A stretch of 64,000 nucleotides of DNA from Gandjariella thermophila (GCF_005405885.1 NZ_BJFL01000028.1:1-64000); one strand, 5' to 3'; shown: positions 1-8,517, counted from the stretch's first letter. The notes: a model not told the origin generated them from the sequence alone. Translations and numbers: made by a program.

Positions 1-126
1 TGGGATGCCGGGCGGCCAATCCCCCTGGGCCATCGCTGGCGGAGGCATGGAAGCCATACCCGGCACCCCTGGGTCGTCGGAACCCTACGACCGGCCCCGA
101 GCGACACAGGAAGAAGGTAAGGAGAC

Positions 127-1125
127 ATGGACTTCGGTGTCGTCCTGCAGACCGACCCGCCCGCCCGGCAGGTGGTGACGCTGATGCGCGCCGCCGAGGA
201 GTGCGGCTTCGGCCACGGGTGGACCTTCGACTCCTGCGTCCTCTGGCAGGAGCCGTTCGTGATCTACTCGCAGATCCTCGCCCAGACCTCGTCGCTGACG
301 GTGGGGCCGATGGTGACCAACCCGAGCACCCGCGACTGGTCGGTCACCGCGTCGCTGTTCGCCACGCTGAACGACATGTTCGGCAACCGCACCGTGTGCG
401 GCATCGGGCGCGGCGACTCGGCGCGCCGGGTGATCGGCCAGAAGCCCGCATCGCTGGCCACCCTCGGCCAGGCCATGCACGTGATCAAGGAGCTGGCCGA
501 GGGGCGCGAGGTCGAGCACCACGGCGCGCCGGTGCGGATCCCGTGGGTGCGCGACGGGAAGCTGGAGATGTGGATGGCCGCATACGGGCCGAGGGCGCTG
601 CGCATGGTCGGCGAACAGGCCGACGGGTTCATCCTGCAGACCGCCGACCCGGACATCGCCCGGTGGACGATCGGCTCGGTGCGCGAGGCGGCCGCCGCGG
701 CCGGCCGCGACCCGGGGTCGATCACCATGTGCGTGGCCGCGCCCGCCTACGTCGGGGACAACCTGCCGCACCAGCGGGACCAGCTCCGATGGTTCGGCGG
801 CATGGTCGGCAACCACGTGGCCGACCTGGTCGCCCGGTACGGCAAGGACGGCCCGGTGCCGCACGCGCTCACCGACTACATCTCCGGCCGCAGGGGCTAC
901 GACTACTCCCACCACGGCCGCGCCGGCAACCCGTCCACCGACTTCGTGCCGGACGCCATCGTGGACCGGTTCTGCCTGGTCGGCCCGGTGTCCGCGCACG
1001 TGGAGCGGCTGGCGGAGCTGCGCGAGATCGGCGTCGACCAGTTTGCCGTGTACCTGATGCATGACCAGCGGGAGAAGACGCTGGACGCCTACGGCGAGGA
1101 GATCATCGGCCGGTTCACCGGCTGA
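127..1125 (+). CDS. LLM-class (F420/FMN) flavin-dependent oxidoreductase
   Basis: The 332-residue protein has the (beta/alpha)8 luciferase-like fold signature: an N-terminal MDFGVVLQTDPPARQV strand-helix unit, the GIGRGDSARR phosphate-binding loop near residue 98 and the AYGPRALRMVGEQADG segment typical of F420-dependent members. Such enzymes use reduced F420 or FMN to oxidise or reduce small organic substrates in the cytoplasm; the substrate cannot be read from the sequence. AAGGAGAC lies directly before the ATG, which fixes the start. It stands alone on the plus strand, tail-to-tail with a catabolic operon through a decayed SDR fragment. Family confidence is high. The choice of F420 rather than FMN is inferred from overall resemblance. 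Confidence 0.85.
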   Translation: MDFGVVLQTDPPARQVVTLMRAAEECGFGHGWTFDSCVLWQEPFVIYSQILAQTSSLTVGPMVTNPSTRDWSVTASLFATLNDMFGNRTVCGIGRGDSARRVIGQKPASLATLGQAMHVIKELAEGREVEHHGAPVRIPWVRDGKLEMWMAAYGPRALRMVGEQADGFILQTADPDIARWTIGSVREAAAAAGRDPGSITMCVAAPAYVGDNLPHQRDQLRWFGGMVGNHVADLVARYGKDGPVPHALTDYISGRRGYDYSHHGRAGNPSTDFVPDAIVDRFCLVGPVSAHVERLAELREIGVDQFAVYLMHDQREKTLDAYGEEIIGRFTG

Positions 1126-1360
1126 GCGGTGCTTGACCTGGAGCGCGCTCCAGCTCCTACCCGGCCGTGCTGCTCACCGAGGCGCTGCTGCCGCGCTGGC
1201 ACGTCCCGGCGGCCGGATCGTCACCATCTGCTCGGTGGGCCGGCCGGGGACCCCCGCCGAGGTGGCCGCCGCCGTGGCGTATCTCGCCGCAGTCGACGCC
1301 GGGTGGACCACCGGGCAGATCGTCCAGGTCAACGGTGGCACCTTGCTCGGCCACGGCTGA
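1126..1360 (+). pseudogene. Decayed C-terminal fragment of an SDR-family reductase
   Basis: Just after the flavin oxidoreductase, one frame (about 1150-1200) reads SYPAVLLTEALLPRW, like the alpha-5 region of a short-chain dehydrogenase. Another frame (about 1210-1360) reads GGRIVTICSVGRPGTPAEV and then WTTGQIVQVNGGTLLGHG before a stop, like the SDR beta-5 strand fused straight to the SDR C-terminus. The catalytic Tyr-x-x-x-Lys segment that should lie between them is missing and the two parts are out of frame. There is no Rossmann start and no ribosome binding site. This is best read as a pseudogene with an internal deletion and a frameshift. Confidence 0.7.
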
Positions 1361-1373
1361 CCGGCCGGGGTGG

Positions 1374-2147
1374 TCAGAGCACGCCGACCAGGCCGCCGTC
1401 GCACCGCAGCGCGGTGCCGGTGACGTAGGACGCCTGGCTGCCGCACAGGAACGCGGCGACCGCGCCGAACTCCTCCGGGCGGCCGTAGCGGCGGGCCGGG
1501 ATGCCCGCCTGCGCGTCGGCGGCGACCACGTCGACCGAGCGCCGCTCCCGCTCGGCGGTGGCCGCGTCCAGCGCGGCCAGCCGGTCGGTGGCGATCCGCC
1601 CGGGCAGCAGCATGTTCACGGTGACGCCGTCCGCGGCGACCTCGGCGGACAGCGTCTTGAGGTAGCCCGCCAGGGCCGCGCGGCCGGTGTTGGAGAGTGC
1701 CAGGTTTGGAATCGGGGCCTGCACACCGCTGGAGCCGACGGCCAGGATCCGCCCCCAACCGCGCCGCCGCATGCCCGGCAGCACGGCCGCGACCAGCCGC
1801 TGCTGCACCAGCACCAGGGTGCGCACCGCCCCCGCGATGTCCCCGGCGGTGGCGCTGGCCGCGGTGCCCGGTCGCGGGCCGGGACCGTTCAGCACCAGGA
1901 TGTCCACCTCGCCGAACGCGTCGGTGGCCGCGGCGAGCAACGCGTCCGGGCCGTCCGGCGCGGCCAGGTCGACCTCCACGCCGAGCGCGCTGGGCAGCTC
2001 GGCGGCGATCGCCTTGGCGCGGTCCCCGCGCCGGCCGGACACCACGACGTTCGCGCCCTCGGCGCCCAGCGCGCGGGCCACCGCCTCCCCCAGCCCGCTG
2101 GTCGACGCGCACACAACGGCGGTCCGGCCGCCGATTCCCAGATCCAT
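1374..2147 (-). CDS. SDR-family oxidoreductase with non-canonical active site
   Basis: 257-residue short-chain dehydrogenase/reductase fold. Near the N-terminus is TAVVCASTSGLGEAVARALG, a TGxxxGxG-type nucleotide-binding loop in which the usual Thr-Gly is altered. LNGPGP replaces the usual NNAG, and YVTGTALRCDGG is a normal C-terminus. The catalytic tetrad is unusual: after the Ser-Ser of AVGSSGVQAP, the expected Tyr-x-x-x-Lys reads Ser-Asn-Thr-Gly-Arg. It starts two bases after the stop of the DapA-like gene and is the last gene of the reverse operon. It may be a divergent reductase or have lost classical chemistry. Family confidence is high, function unknown. Confidence 0.8.
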   Translation of the reverse strand: MDLGIGGRTAVVCASTSGLGEAVARALGAEGANVVVSGRRGDRAKAIAAELPSALGVEVDLAAPDGPDALLAAATDAFGEVDILVLNGPGPRPGTAASATAGDIAGAVRTLVLVQQRLVAAVLPGMRRRGWGRILAVGSSGVQAPIPNLALSNTGRAALAGYLKTLSAEVAADGVTVNMLLPGRIATDRLAALDAATAERERRSVDVVAADAQAGIPARRYGRPEEFGAVAAFLCGSQASYVTGTALRCDGGLVGVL

Positions 2148-2149
2148 GA

Positions 2150-3031
2150 CTACAGCACCTCCAGATGACGCCCGAGCTGGTCGGCCAGCGCGGCCGGCAT
2201 GGCCGGCGCGGGCGGCCGCACCCCCGAGTCCATCAGAAGGCCACGCCTGCGGAGGCTCTCTTTCCGAATCGCCAGGCCGATTCCGGCCTGCGCCTCGAAG
2301 TTGACCAGCGGCAGGTACGGCAGGTACGCCGCGCGCGCCGCCGGGTACCCGCCGCTCCGCCAGGCGTCCACACAGGCCACCAGGCCCTCCGGGAAGGAGA
2401 ACCCGGTCATCGCGCCGGCCGCGCCGGCGGCCAGTTCGTCCAGCAGGCCCAGGCCGCCGAGCCCGCCGAACACCGGGACGCCGGTGCCCGCGGTGAGCGC
2501 GGCCACCGCGGCCGGGGTGGGCGGCGCCTCCGCCTTCACCGCGACCACCGCGGGCACCTCGCGCACCGCGGCGGCCAGGCCGGCCGCGCCGATCGTCACC
2601 CCGGTGACGACTGGGTAATCCTGCACCACGATGCCGGCACCGGTGGCGTGGTGCACCGCGCGCAGGTAGCCGGCGAGCTGCTTCGGGTCGGCGGTGTTGA
2701 CCTGGATCATCAACCCGGCCAGCCGGTCGCCGGCGATCTTCGTGGCCAGCTCCGCCTCCTCCACCGCCGGGGCGAGCGCGGTGGCGGTCACGCCGACCAC
2801 GACCGGCAGCGACACCGCGTCGACCACGACCTCCAGCACCGCGGCGCGCTCCGCGGTGGACAGCCGGGCGGCCTCGCCGAACACGCCGAGCACGGTCAGC
2901 CCGGTGACGCCGACGCTCTCGTAGTGCGCCACCAGCCTGCCCAGACTCGCCTCGTCGACGTCCAGAGTGGACCCGGCGAACGGTGTGGCGACGACGCCCC
3001 ACACCCCGCGGGCGAGTGGACTCGTTGGCAT
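2150..3031 (-). CDS. Dihydrodipicolinate synthase-family (DapA-like) lyase/aldolase
   Basis: 293 residues, the normal length for the class I aldolase DapA/NanA superfamily. The Schiff-base lysine is visible in VVAVKAEAPPT and the conserved tyrosine in VVQDYPVVTG. The usual GTTGE motif reads GVFGEAARLS, so the threonine dyad of true DapA is lost; this argues for a catabolic pyruvate-releasing or dehydratase role rather than lysine synthesis. The ATG at 3031 is preceded by GGAGGAA. It lies between an enoyl-CoA hydratase and an SDR in a tightly packed operon, consistent with breakdown of an unidentified carboxylic acid. Confidence 0.82.
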   Translation of the reverse strand: MPTSPLARGVWGVVATPFAGSTLDVDEASLGRLVAHYESVGVTGLTVLGVFGEAARLSTAERAAVLEVVVDAVSLPVVVGVTATALAPAVEEAELATKIAGDRLAGLMIQVNTADPKQLAGYLRAVHHATGAGIVVQDYPVVTGVTIGAAGLAAAVREVPAVVAVKAEAPPTPAAVAALTAGTGVPVFGGLGGLGLLDELAAGAAGAMTGFSFPEGLVACVDAWRSGGYPAARAAYLPYLPLVNFEAQAGIGLAIRKESLRRRGLLMDSGVRPPAPAMPAALADQLGRHLEVL

Positions 3032-3048
3032 ACCGAGGGTTCCTCCGT

Positions 3049-3843
3049 TCACCGTCCCAGCCATACCGGTGGCCGCTTCTCCCGGAACGCCCGCACCCCC
3101 TCCGCACTGTCCGCACTGGACAGTGCGGCGAGCACCGCGGGCAGCCGAACGGACTGTGCCTCGCGGGCGGGCAGGTGCGCCGTGCGCTGCACCATCTGCT
3201 TGATCGCCCGCACCGAGGTCGGCGCGCAGGCGAGGATGTCGTCCACCCAGCGGCGCACCGCGGCGTCCAGGTCCTCCGCTGGCACCACCTCGTTGACCAG
3301 GCCCATCCGGTGCAGTTCCGCGGCCGGTGCGCGGCGGCCGGTGAGCAGCAGGCCCATCGCCTGGGTGTGCGGGACGCGGCGGACCAGCCGGGCGATGCCG
3401 CCGTCCAGCGGCAGCCGTCCCACCCGCGGCTCGGTCAGCCCGAACTGGGCGTGCTCCGCCGCGACCACGATGTCGCAGCCGAGCACCAGCTCCATGCCGC
3501 CGCCCAGCGCGTAGCCGTTCACCCGGGCGATCACCGGCACGTCGAGGGTGTCCCGCAGGGACAGACCGCCGAAGCCGTTCGGGTCCGCATCCGCCCAGTA
3601 CTCCAGGCCGGTCTTCTCGGTGGCGACGGCGGACATGTCGGCGCCGACACAGAACGCGCGGTCGCCGGCGCCGGTGAGCACCACGACCCGGACGTCCGGG
3701 GTGGCCTCGATGTCCCGCCAGATCGCCGCCAGCCGGTGGTGGGTGGCCCGGTCGACGGCGTTGAGCACCGTCGGCCGGTCGATGGTCACCCGGGCGACGT
3801 GCTTGTCCCGTTCGAACCGCACGCCGTCGACGGTCCCGCTCAT
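3049..3843 (-). CDS. Enoyl-CoA hydratase/isomerase family protein
   Basis: 264-residue crotonase-fold protein. It shows the oxyanion-hole segment DRAFCVGADMSAV, the helix GGGMELVLGCDIV with the first catalytic Glu, and EPRVGRLPLDGG with the second acidic position, followed by a C-terminal FREKRPPVW tail of the usual kind. It should hydrate or isomerise an acyl-CoA in the cytoplasm. Its ATG overlaps the stop of the CoA-transferase gene (ATGA), so the two are probably translationally coupled: the transferase would make the CoA ester this enzyme acts on. The substrate is unknown. Confidence 0.88.
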   Translation of the reverse strand: MSGTVDGVRFERDKHVARVTIDRPTVLNAVDRATHHRLAAIWRDIEATPDVRVVVLTGAGDRAFCVGADMSAVATEKTGLEYWADADPNGFGGLSLRDTLDVPVIARVNGYALGGGMELVLGCDIVVAAEHAQFGLTEPRVGRLPLDGGIARLVRRVPHTQAMGLLLTGRRAPAAELHRMGLVNEVVPAEDLDAAVRRWVDDILACAPTSVRAIKQMVQRTAHLPAREAQSVRLPAVLAALSSADSAEGVRAFREKRPPVWLGR

Positions 3844-5027
3844 CGCAGCACCCCCTGGTCACGCAGCGCGGCCACCCGGTCGGCGGGGTAGCCGTGCTCG
3901 GCGAGGATCTCCGCGCCGTGCTCGCCGAGCCGGGGCGGCACCCGGCGCACCCGCGCCGGGGTGGCGGACAGGTGGACCGGCGCGTTGAGCGCCCGGAACC
4001 GCCCGGCCGCGGGGTGGTCCATCTCCACCACCATGCCGTTCACCGCAGTCTGCTCGTCGGCCAGCGCCTCGACCAGGGTGCGCACCGGCGCGCACAGCAG
4101 GTCCTGGTCCTCCAGCCGCTTGATCCAGTACTCGGTGGTGTTGGTGGCGAACCGGTCCCGGAAGATCCGCCGCAGCTCGGCGCGGTGCTCGGCCTGCGCC
4201 TCCTGGGTGGCGAACTCCGGGCGCGCGGACAGGTCCTCACCGAGTTCCAGGGCGACGCAGATGTCCCGCAGCGGGTTCTCCTTGAACGCGCCGACCAGGC
4301 ACACCGCGCCGTCGGTGGTGGCGAACACCCCGGTCAGCGGCATCGCCGCCCAGTTCACCTCGCGGCCGCGGTTGAGCTGGGTGCACGCCTCCTGCATCTG
4401 CATGTGCAGCATGGAGTCGTACATGGCGACCTCGACCTTCTGGCCCTCGCCGGTGCGCTCCCGGGCCAGCAGCGCCAGCAGGATGCCCTGCACCAGGTGC
4501 ATGCCGGTGGTGTAGTCGCACAGCGTGGTCGGGTAGATGTTGAGCGGGATGTCGTCGGAGGCCCGCCGCCACATCACCCCGGTGTAGGCCTGGGCGAGCA
4601 CGTCCTGCCCGCCCTTGTGCCGGTACGGTCCGTCGGTGCCGAACCCGGTGCCGGACGCCCAGATGATCCGCGGGTTGATCGCGCGCAGGTCGTCGTAGCC
4701 GAGGCCGAGCCGCTCCATCACGCCGGGCCGGAAGTTGCTCACCACCACGTCCACCTCGCGGGCCAGGTCGCGGATCACCTGCCTGCCGTCTCCGGCGCGG
4801 GTGTCGATGCTGATGCTGCGCTTGTTCCGGTTGATGCTGAGGAACACCGGATTGTCCAGCCCGGCCGGGTCGGTGATCGAGGTCCGGGACAGGTCCCCGG
4901 TGCCCGGCCGCTCCACCTTGATCACGTCGGCGCCGTAGTCGCCGAGCATCTGGGTGGCGGCGGGACCGAGATACACCTGGGTGAAGTCGAGGACGGTGAC
5001 GCCCTCCAGGGGCAGTGGCGAACTCAT
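3840..5027 (-). CDS. CaiB/BaiF class III CoA-transferase
   Basis: 395 residues, the normal size for family III CoA-transferases. The N-terminus LEGVTVLDFTQVYLGPAATQ and GADVIKVERPGTGD are hallmarks. The catalytic aspartate lies in KGGQDVLAQAYTGVM. These enzymes move CoA between carboxylic acids through a ping-pong mechanism. The gene overlaps the preceding FAD oxidoreductase gene by ATGA and the following hydratase gene by ATGA, placing it in the middle of one transcript. The start at 5027 has GGAGGTGCC upstream. The acid being activated is not identifiable. Confidence 0.9.
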   Translation of the reverse strand: MSSPLPLEGVTVLDFTQVYLGPAATQMLGDYGADVIKVERPGTGDLSRTSITDPAGLDNPVFLSINRNKRSISIDTRAGDGRQVIRDLAREVDVVVSNFRPGVMERLGLGYDDLRAINPRIIWASGTGFGTDGPYRHKGGQDVLAQAYTGVMWRRASDDIPLNIYPTTLCDYTTGMHLVQGILLALLARERTGEGQKVEVAMYDSMLHMQMQEACTQLNRGREVNWAAMPLTGVFATTDGAVCLVGAFKENPLRDICVALELGEDLSARPEFATQEAQAEHRAELRRIFRDRFATNTTEYWIKRLEDQDLLCAPVRTLVEALADEQTAVNGMVVEMDHPAAGRFRALNAPVHLSATPARVRRVPPRLGEHGAEILAEHGYPADRVAALRDQGVLR

Positions 5028-6391
5028 GCCGGCACCTCCTCGGCCACGGTCGCGTCGGCCGAGGGTACGTCGCCCGGGTCGGCGCCCTGCTCGCGCATGC
5101 CGCGCCGGATGTCCGAAACGGACACCTCGCGCGGGGTGACCCCGGTGTCCGCGGCGATCGCCGCGGCGATCCCGGCGGCCTGGCCCATGGCCATGCACGG
5201 CGGGATCTCCCGGGACATCCGCTGCGCGTCCGGGGTGGCCGAGTAGTGCCGGCCGGCGACCAGCAGGCCGTCCACCCCGCGCGGCAGCAGCGCCCGGTAC
5301 GGCGTGTAGTAGTCCCGGCCCCGGCACACCGTGTCCGCGAAGTGCCGCCGGGTCACCAGGTCGTCCTTGGTGACCACGTACTCGCCGCGCAGCAGCCGGG
5401 TCTGCCGCACGCCGATCTGTTCGGCCACGTCCACCACGTAGCAGTCGGCGAACCCGGGCAGTTCCCGGCGGACGTACTCGACCACCTCGGCGATCCGCGC
5501 GCGGGCCTCGAACTCCGCCTCGGTCAACGACTCCGGGTCGGCGCCGTCGAACCCGGTGAGGTGCGGGCAGTTGCACCACACCACCCCGGGCACCGGGGTC
5601 TTCAGCCACCACAGTTCCCAGGCGCCACCGAGCATCCGCTTCACCCTGCGGTTGATCGCCCGCGCCTCCCTCGGGTGCCGCTGCTCGAACCGCTCCGCGG
5701 TCGCGGTGTCCACCCCGCCGAGCCGGAACACCAGGGTGACCAGGTAGCGGTCGTGGACGTAATCCGCGCCGCTGCGGGAGGCGACGTCGATGTCGCCGGT
5801 GGTGTCGACGACGACGTCGCCGAGCACCGCCTGCGGGCCGGCCTTGGTCTCGCACACCGCGCCCCGGATCACCCCGTCCTGGACGACCGGCCGGGAGAAC
5901 CAGTTGTGCAGCCGCAGGTGCACGCCGCTCTCCCGGACCAGGTCGTTGGACACCCGCTTCCAGCCGTCCGGGTCGAAGGCGACCGCGTAGCAGATCGGCT
6001 TCGGGTTGGTGCGGGTGTGGAAGTCGAACGTGCCGTACCGCCCCCACCGCGCCCACATCTCCGGCGACGCGTACCGGTCACTCTCCGGCGGGTAGACCGC
6101 GAGCCCGAGCTTGTCCAGCCGCTCGACGTACTCGGAGACGACGCCGCGCACGGTGATCTCGTCGCCGTTGCACATGTCGTCGAGCACCAGAACCATCCCG
6201 CCGGAGGCCAGGCCGCCGAGCGCGGCGTAGCGCTCCAGAAGGGTCACCGAGGCGCCCCGGCGGGCGGCGGCGACCGCGGCACTCACCCCGGCCGGGCCGC
6301 CACCCACCACGACCACGTCGGAGCGGCGGACCACCGGCGCGGTCACCGCCTCCAGCGGAATCTCGTCGTACGGGCCGTGGCGTTCTGGCAT
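5024..6391 (-). CDS. FAD-dependent oxidoreductase (FAD_oxidored family)
   Basis: 455 residues. An N-terminal Rossmann dinucleotide motif VVVVGGGPAGVSAAVAAARR (about residues 25-44) is followed by a GGLASGGMV loop. The middle contains a VDTTGDIDVASRSG flavin-contact motif and the C-terminus GLLVAGRHYSATPDAQR followed by GQAAGIAAAIA. This pattern is that of the PF12831 FAD oxidoreductases, whose substrates are diverse and often unknown. AGGAGG lies upstream of the ATG at 6391. Its stop overlaps the CoA-transferase start. It probably performs the first oxidation of the compound imported by the upstream MFS permease; that role is inferred from context only. Confidence 0.83.
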   Translation of the reverse strand: MPERHGPYDEIPLEAVTAPVVRRSDVVVVGGGPAGVSAAVAAARRGASVTLLERYAALGGLASGGMVLVLDDMCNGDEITVRGVVSEYVERLDKLGLAVYPPESDRYASPEMWARWGRYGTFDFHTRTNPKPICYAVAFDPDGWKRVSNDLVRESGVHLRLHNWFSRPVVQDGVIRGAVCETKAGPQAVLGDVVVDTTGDIDVASRSGADYVHDRYLVTLVFRLGGVDTATAERFEQRHPREARAINRRVKRMLGGAWELWWLKTPVPGVVWCNCPHLTGFDGADPESLTEAEFEARARIAEVVEYVRRELPGFADCYVVDVAEQIGVRQTRLLRGEYVVTKDDLVTRRHFADTVCRGRDYYTPYRALLPRGVDGLLVAGRHYSATPDAQRMSREIPPCMAMGQAAGIAAAIAADTGVTPREVSVSDIRRGMREQGADPGDVPSADATVAEEVPA

Positions 6392-6405
6392 GGTGGAAAA
6401 CCTCC

Positions 6406-7710
6406 TCACTCGGCGACGAAGACGCCGCTGCGACGGCGGGCAACCAGGTAGAGCACGACACTGACCGCGCAGAGCGCGGCCGCGTACGCGGCGAACAGCC
6501 AGGCCCGGTGCTGCTGTTGCAGCCACACCAGCAGGTAGGACGCGGTGCCGCCGAACAGCGCGACCGCGACGCCGTAGCCGATGCCGCATCCGGCGGCCCG
6601 GCAGGCCTTCGGCATCAGCGAGGTGCTGACCGCGTTGTAGAGCGTCATGTTGGCCACCAGCACCACGCCGCCGACCAGCAGCACGGCGGCGAACAGCCCG
6701 ATGCCGCGGGCCGTGTAGGCGAGCATCAGGAACATCGTGGGGATCGCGAGCATCCGGGTGACCAGGAAGACCCGGGACAGTTTCCGGCGGTCGGCCAGCG
6801 CCCCGACGATCGGCGAGCCGATGACCAGGACGAGCCCGAGCAGGGTGGTCAGCCCGAACACCGCGGTGGAGTTCTCGTGGAAGGCGCCGCGGGCGAGGCT
6901 GGGCAGCCCGACGTTCCAGGCGTAGTTGAACGCCTGCGCCGCGCCGACCACGAACAGGATCGCCAGCAGGCCGATCCAGTGCCGGCCGACCTGCCGCCAC
7001 ACCCCCGCCGTGGACGCGGCGGGCGCCTCGTCCGGAGTGGACACGTCGTGCAGCGTCTCCGGCAGCGAGCGGCGCAGGTAGATCACCACGACGCCGAGCA
7101 GCGCGCCGACCGCGAACGGCACCCGCCAGCCCCAACTGGCCATCGCGGCGTTGCCGAGCACGCCGCTGGCCACGAAGCTGACCAGGGAGGCACCGAGGAT
7201 GCCGATGTTGACGAAGAGGCTGATCACGCCGGCGTAGCGGCCCTCCCGGCCCTTCGGCGCCAACTCCATCGCGTACGCGGTGGACAGCGGCGCCTCGACG
7301 CCGGTGGACAGGCCCTGAGCCAGCCGGCAGGCCACGAACATCACCCCGGCCCACAGGCCGATCTGCTGGTAGCCGGGGAGGATCGCGATGACGAGCGTGG
7401 CCACCGCCATGATAGCCACGGAGAGCAGCATGACGGCGCGGCGGCCGATCCGGTCGGCGACCGTGCCGAGGACCACGCCGCCCAGCGGCCGAACGGCGAA
7501 GCCGACGGCGAACACGGCGAGCGCGTTCAATGTGGACGCCAGCGAGTCGTGGCCGGGAAAGAACTTCGGGCCGAGGAGCGCGGCCAGCAGGCCGGCGATC
7601 TGCCAGTCGTACCATTCGAGGGTATTGCCGAGGCCGAGCCCGAGCAGGGCACGGCGGTTGCCGGTCCGCGACGGTCCCGTGGTCACCGGGGGTTGTGCTG
7701 TCGAGGTCAT
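6406..7710 (-). CDS. MFS permease, metabolite:H+ symporter (MHS) type
   Basis: 434 residues with about 12 hydrophobic segments. It has the MHS-family start GNTLEWYDWQIAG, the loop 2-3 motif GTVADRIGRRAVM, and MELAPKGREGRYAG after segment 4. Members import organic acids, betaines or shikimate-like compounds with protons. The ATG at 7710 has GAGGTGGG before it, and a perfect 16-bp palindrome lies 15 bases further upstream. It is the first structural gene of the reverse catabolic operon, directly after the XRE-cupin regulator gene, and so probably imports the operon's substrate. Confidence 0.85.
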   Translation of the reverse strand: MTSTAQPPVTTGPSRTGNRRALLGLGLGNTLEWYDWQIAGLLAALLGPKFFPGHDSLASTLNALAVFAVGFAVRPLGGVVLGTVADRIGRRAVMLLSVAIMAVATLVIAILPGYQQIGLWAGVMFVACRLAQGLSTGVEAPLSTAYAMELAPKGREGRYAGVISLFVNIGILGASLVSFVASGVLGNAAMASWGWRVPFAVGALLGVVVIYLRRSLPETLHDVSTPDEAPAASTAGVWRQVGRHWIGLLAILFVVGAAQAFNYAWNVGLPSLARGAFHENSTAVFGLTTLLGLVLVIGSPIVGALADRRKLSRVFLVTRMLAIPTMFLMLAYTARGIGLFAAVLLVGGVVLVANMTLYNAVSTSLMPKACRAAGCGIGYGVAVALFGGTASYLLVWLQQQHRAWLFAAYAAALCAVSVVLYLVARRRSGVFVAE

Positions 7711-7725
7711 GGCCCACCTCTGGGT

Positions 7726-7741
7726 GGCGTGCGCGCACGCC
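7726..7741. promoter_or_regulatory. Perfect 16-bp palindrome upstream of the MHS permease
   Basis: GGCGTGCG is followed immediately by its reverse complement CGCACGCC, 15 bases before the permease ATG and overlapping its likely untranslated leader. The position suits an operator for the adjacent XRE-cupin regulator or an mRNA hairpin near the ribosome binding site. GC-rich palindromes also occur by chance in such DNA, so the call is tentative. Confidence 0.35.
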
Positions 7742-7881
7742 GGGTGCGCGAAGGTGGCCGCGGGTCGGCGGAATGCGACGATCGCCTTCTCGCGGCGGAA
7801 AAAGGGGATGACGGCGGCGTCAGTCCGAAAGGAAGCCGAAACGGCGCCGGCGCGACATGGCACCGACCGGAACGCGGGTGC

Positions 7882-8478
7882 TCACCAGGACGGCGGCGTG
7901 ATCACCCATACCGCGGTGCACGTCTCCGGACCCGGATTGGTGTACCAGTGCGGAATGGTCGACGCGTATCGGATGGAATCTCCGGGTTCCAGCCGGTAAC
8001 GGACGCCGTCCAGGTACACGTCGGTGACGCCGGAAAGGACGAGGCCGAACTCCTCGCCGTTGTGCCGGTACGGCGTCGCGCTGGTGTCGTGGCCGGGCGG
8101 AGTCTCCACCCACGTCACCTCGAGCGCGCCGTTGAGGTCCGGCGTCAGCAGTTCGTAGCGGCCGTTGGTCTCGATCCCATGGTGATCGAGCCGCCGGCGT
8201 TCCCCCTTCCGAACCACCGGGGAGGTCCGCTCCTCCACGTGGAACAGCCGCCCGACCGGGATGTCCAGCCCGTGTGCGAGCTGCACGAGCGAGGTGAAGG
8301 CCGGGTTCGCCTTGCCCCGCTCGATCTGGCTGATGATGCCCGTGGAGAGCCCCGACAACTCACTCAGCCGCTCCAGGGTCAGCCCCCGCTCCTTGCGCAG
8401 GGAGCGGATCTTGGCGCCGACCGCGGTGAGCAGCTGGCCGGCCTCGGCGGTGGGTTCCACCTCTGCCGGGCGAGTCAT
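7882..8478 (-). CDS. XRE-family transcriptional regulator with C-terminal cupin domain
   Basis: About 198 residues from the ATG at 8478. The N-terminal helix-turn-helix is clear (LRKERGLTLERLSELSG, then STGIISQIERGKANP). The C-terminal half is a small cupin barrel (HNGEEFGLVLSGVTDVYLDG, RLEPGDSIRYASTIPHWYTN) that probably senses a small effector. In-frame ATGs also exist at 8490 and 8508. The start at 8478 is preferred because a candidate promoter ends about seven bases before it, implying a leaderless message. It lies 171 bases upstream of, and in the same direction as, the catabolic operon, and probably controls it. Confidence 0.87.
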   Translation of the reverse strand: MTRPAEVEPTAEAGQLLTAVGAKIRSLRKERGLTLERLSELSGLSTGIISQIERGKANPAFTSLVQLAHGLDIPVGRLFHVEERTSPVVRKGERRRLDHHGIETNGRYELLTPDLNGALEVTWVETPPGHDTSATPYRHNGEEFGLVLSGVTDVYLDGVRYRLEPGDSIRYASTIPHWYTNPGPETCTAVWVITPPSW

Positions 8479-8485
8479 GCGCTTC

Positions 8486-8513
8486 ACCATAATGAAGTTC
8501 TTCAGCATGTCAA
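8486..8513 (-). promoter_or_regulatory. Candidate promoter of the XRE-cupin gene
   Basis: Read on the minus strand, TTGACA (8513-8508) is a perfect -35 hexamer, followed after 16 bases by TATGGT (8491-8486) as a -10-like element. Transcription would then begin at about 8478-8480, on or next to the ATG at 8478, giving a leaderless mRNA. The alternative upstream ATGs would lie inside the promoter and so would not be transcribed. Confidence 0.5.
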
Positions 8514-8517
8514 TGCT
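8504..8517. promoter_or_regulatory. Inverted repeat over the -35 element (probable autoregulatory operator)
   Basis: AGCAT-GTCA-ATGCT is a perfect five-base inverted repeat with a four-base centre and covers the TTGACA hexamer of the XRE-cupin gene. XRE regulators commonly bind short AT-richer palindromes at their own promoter, and this stretch is AT-rich relative to its surroundings. Binding by the adjacent regulator is an inference. Confidence 0.45.

Noticed and set aside
85-1062. 325-codon minus-strand frame opposite the LLM oxidoreductase
   Set aside because: His/Arg/Val-rich shadow of the real gene, with no family resemblance; the plus strand carries clear luciferase-fold motifs and a ribosome binding site.
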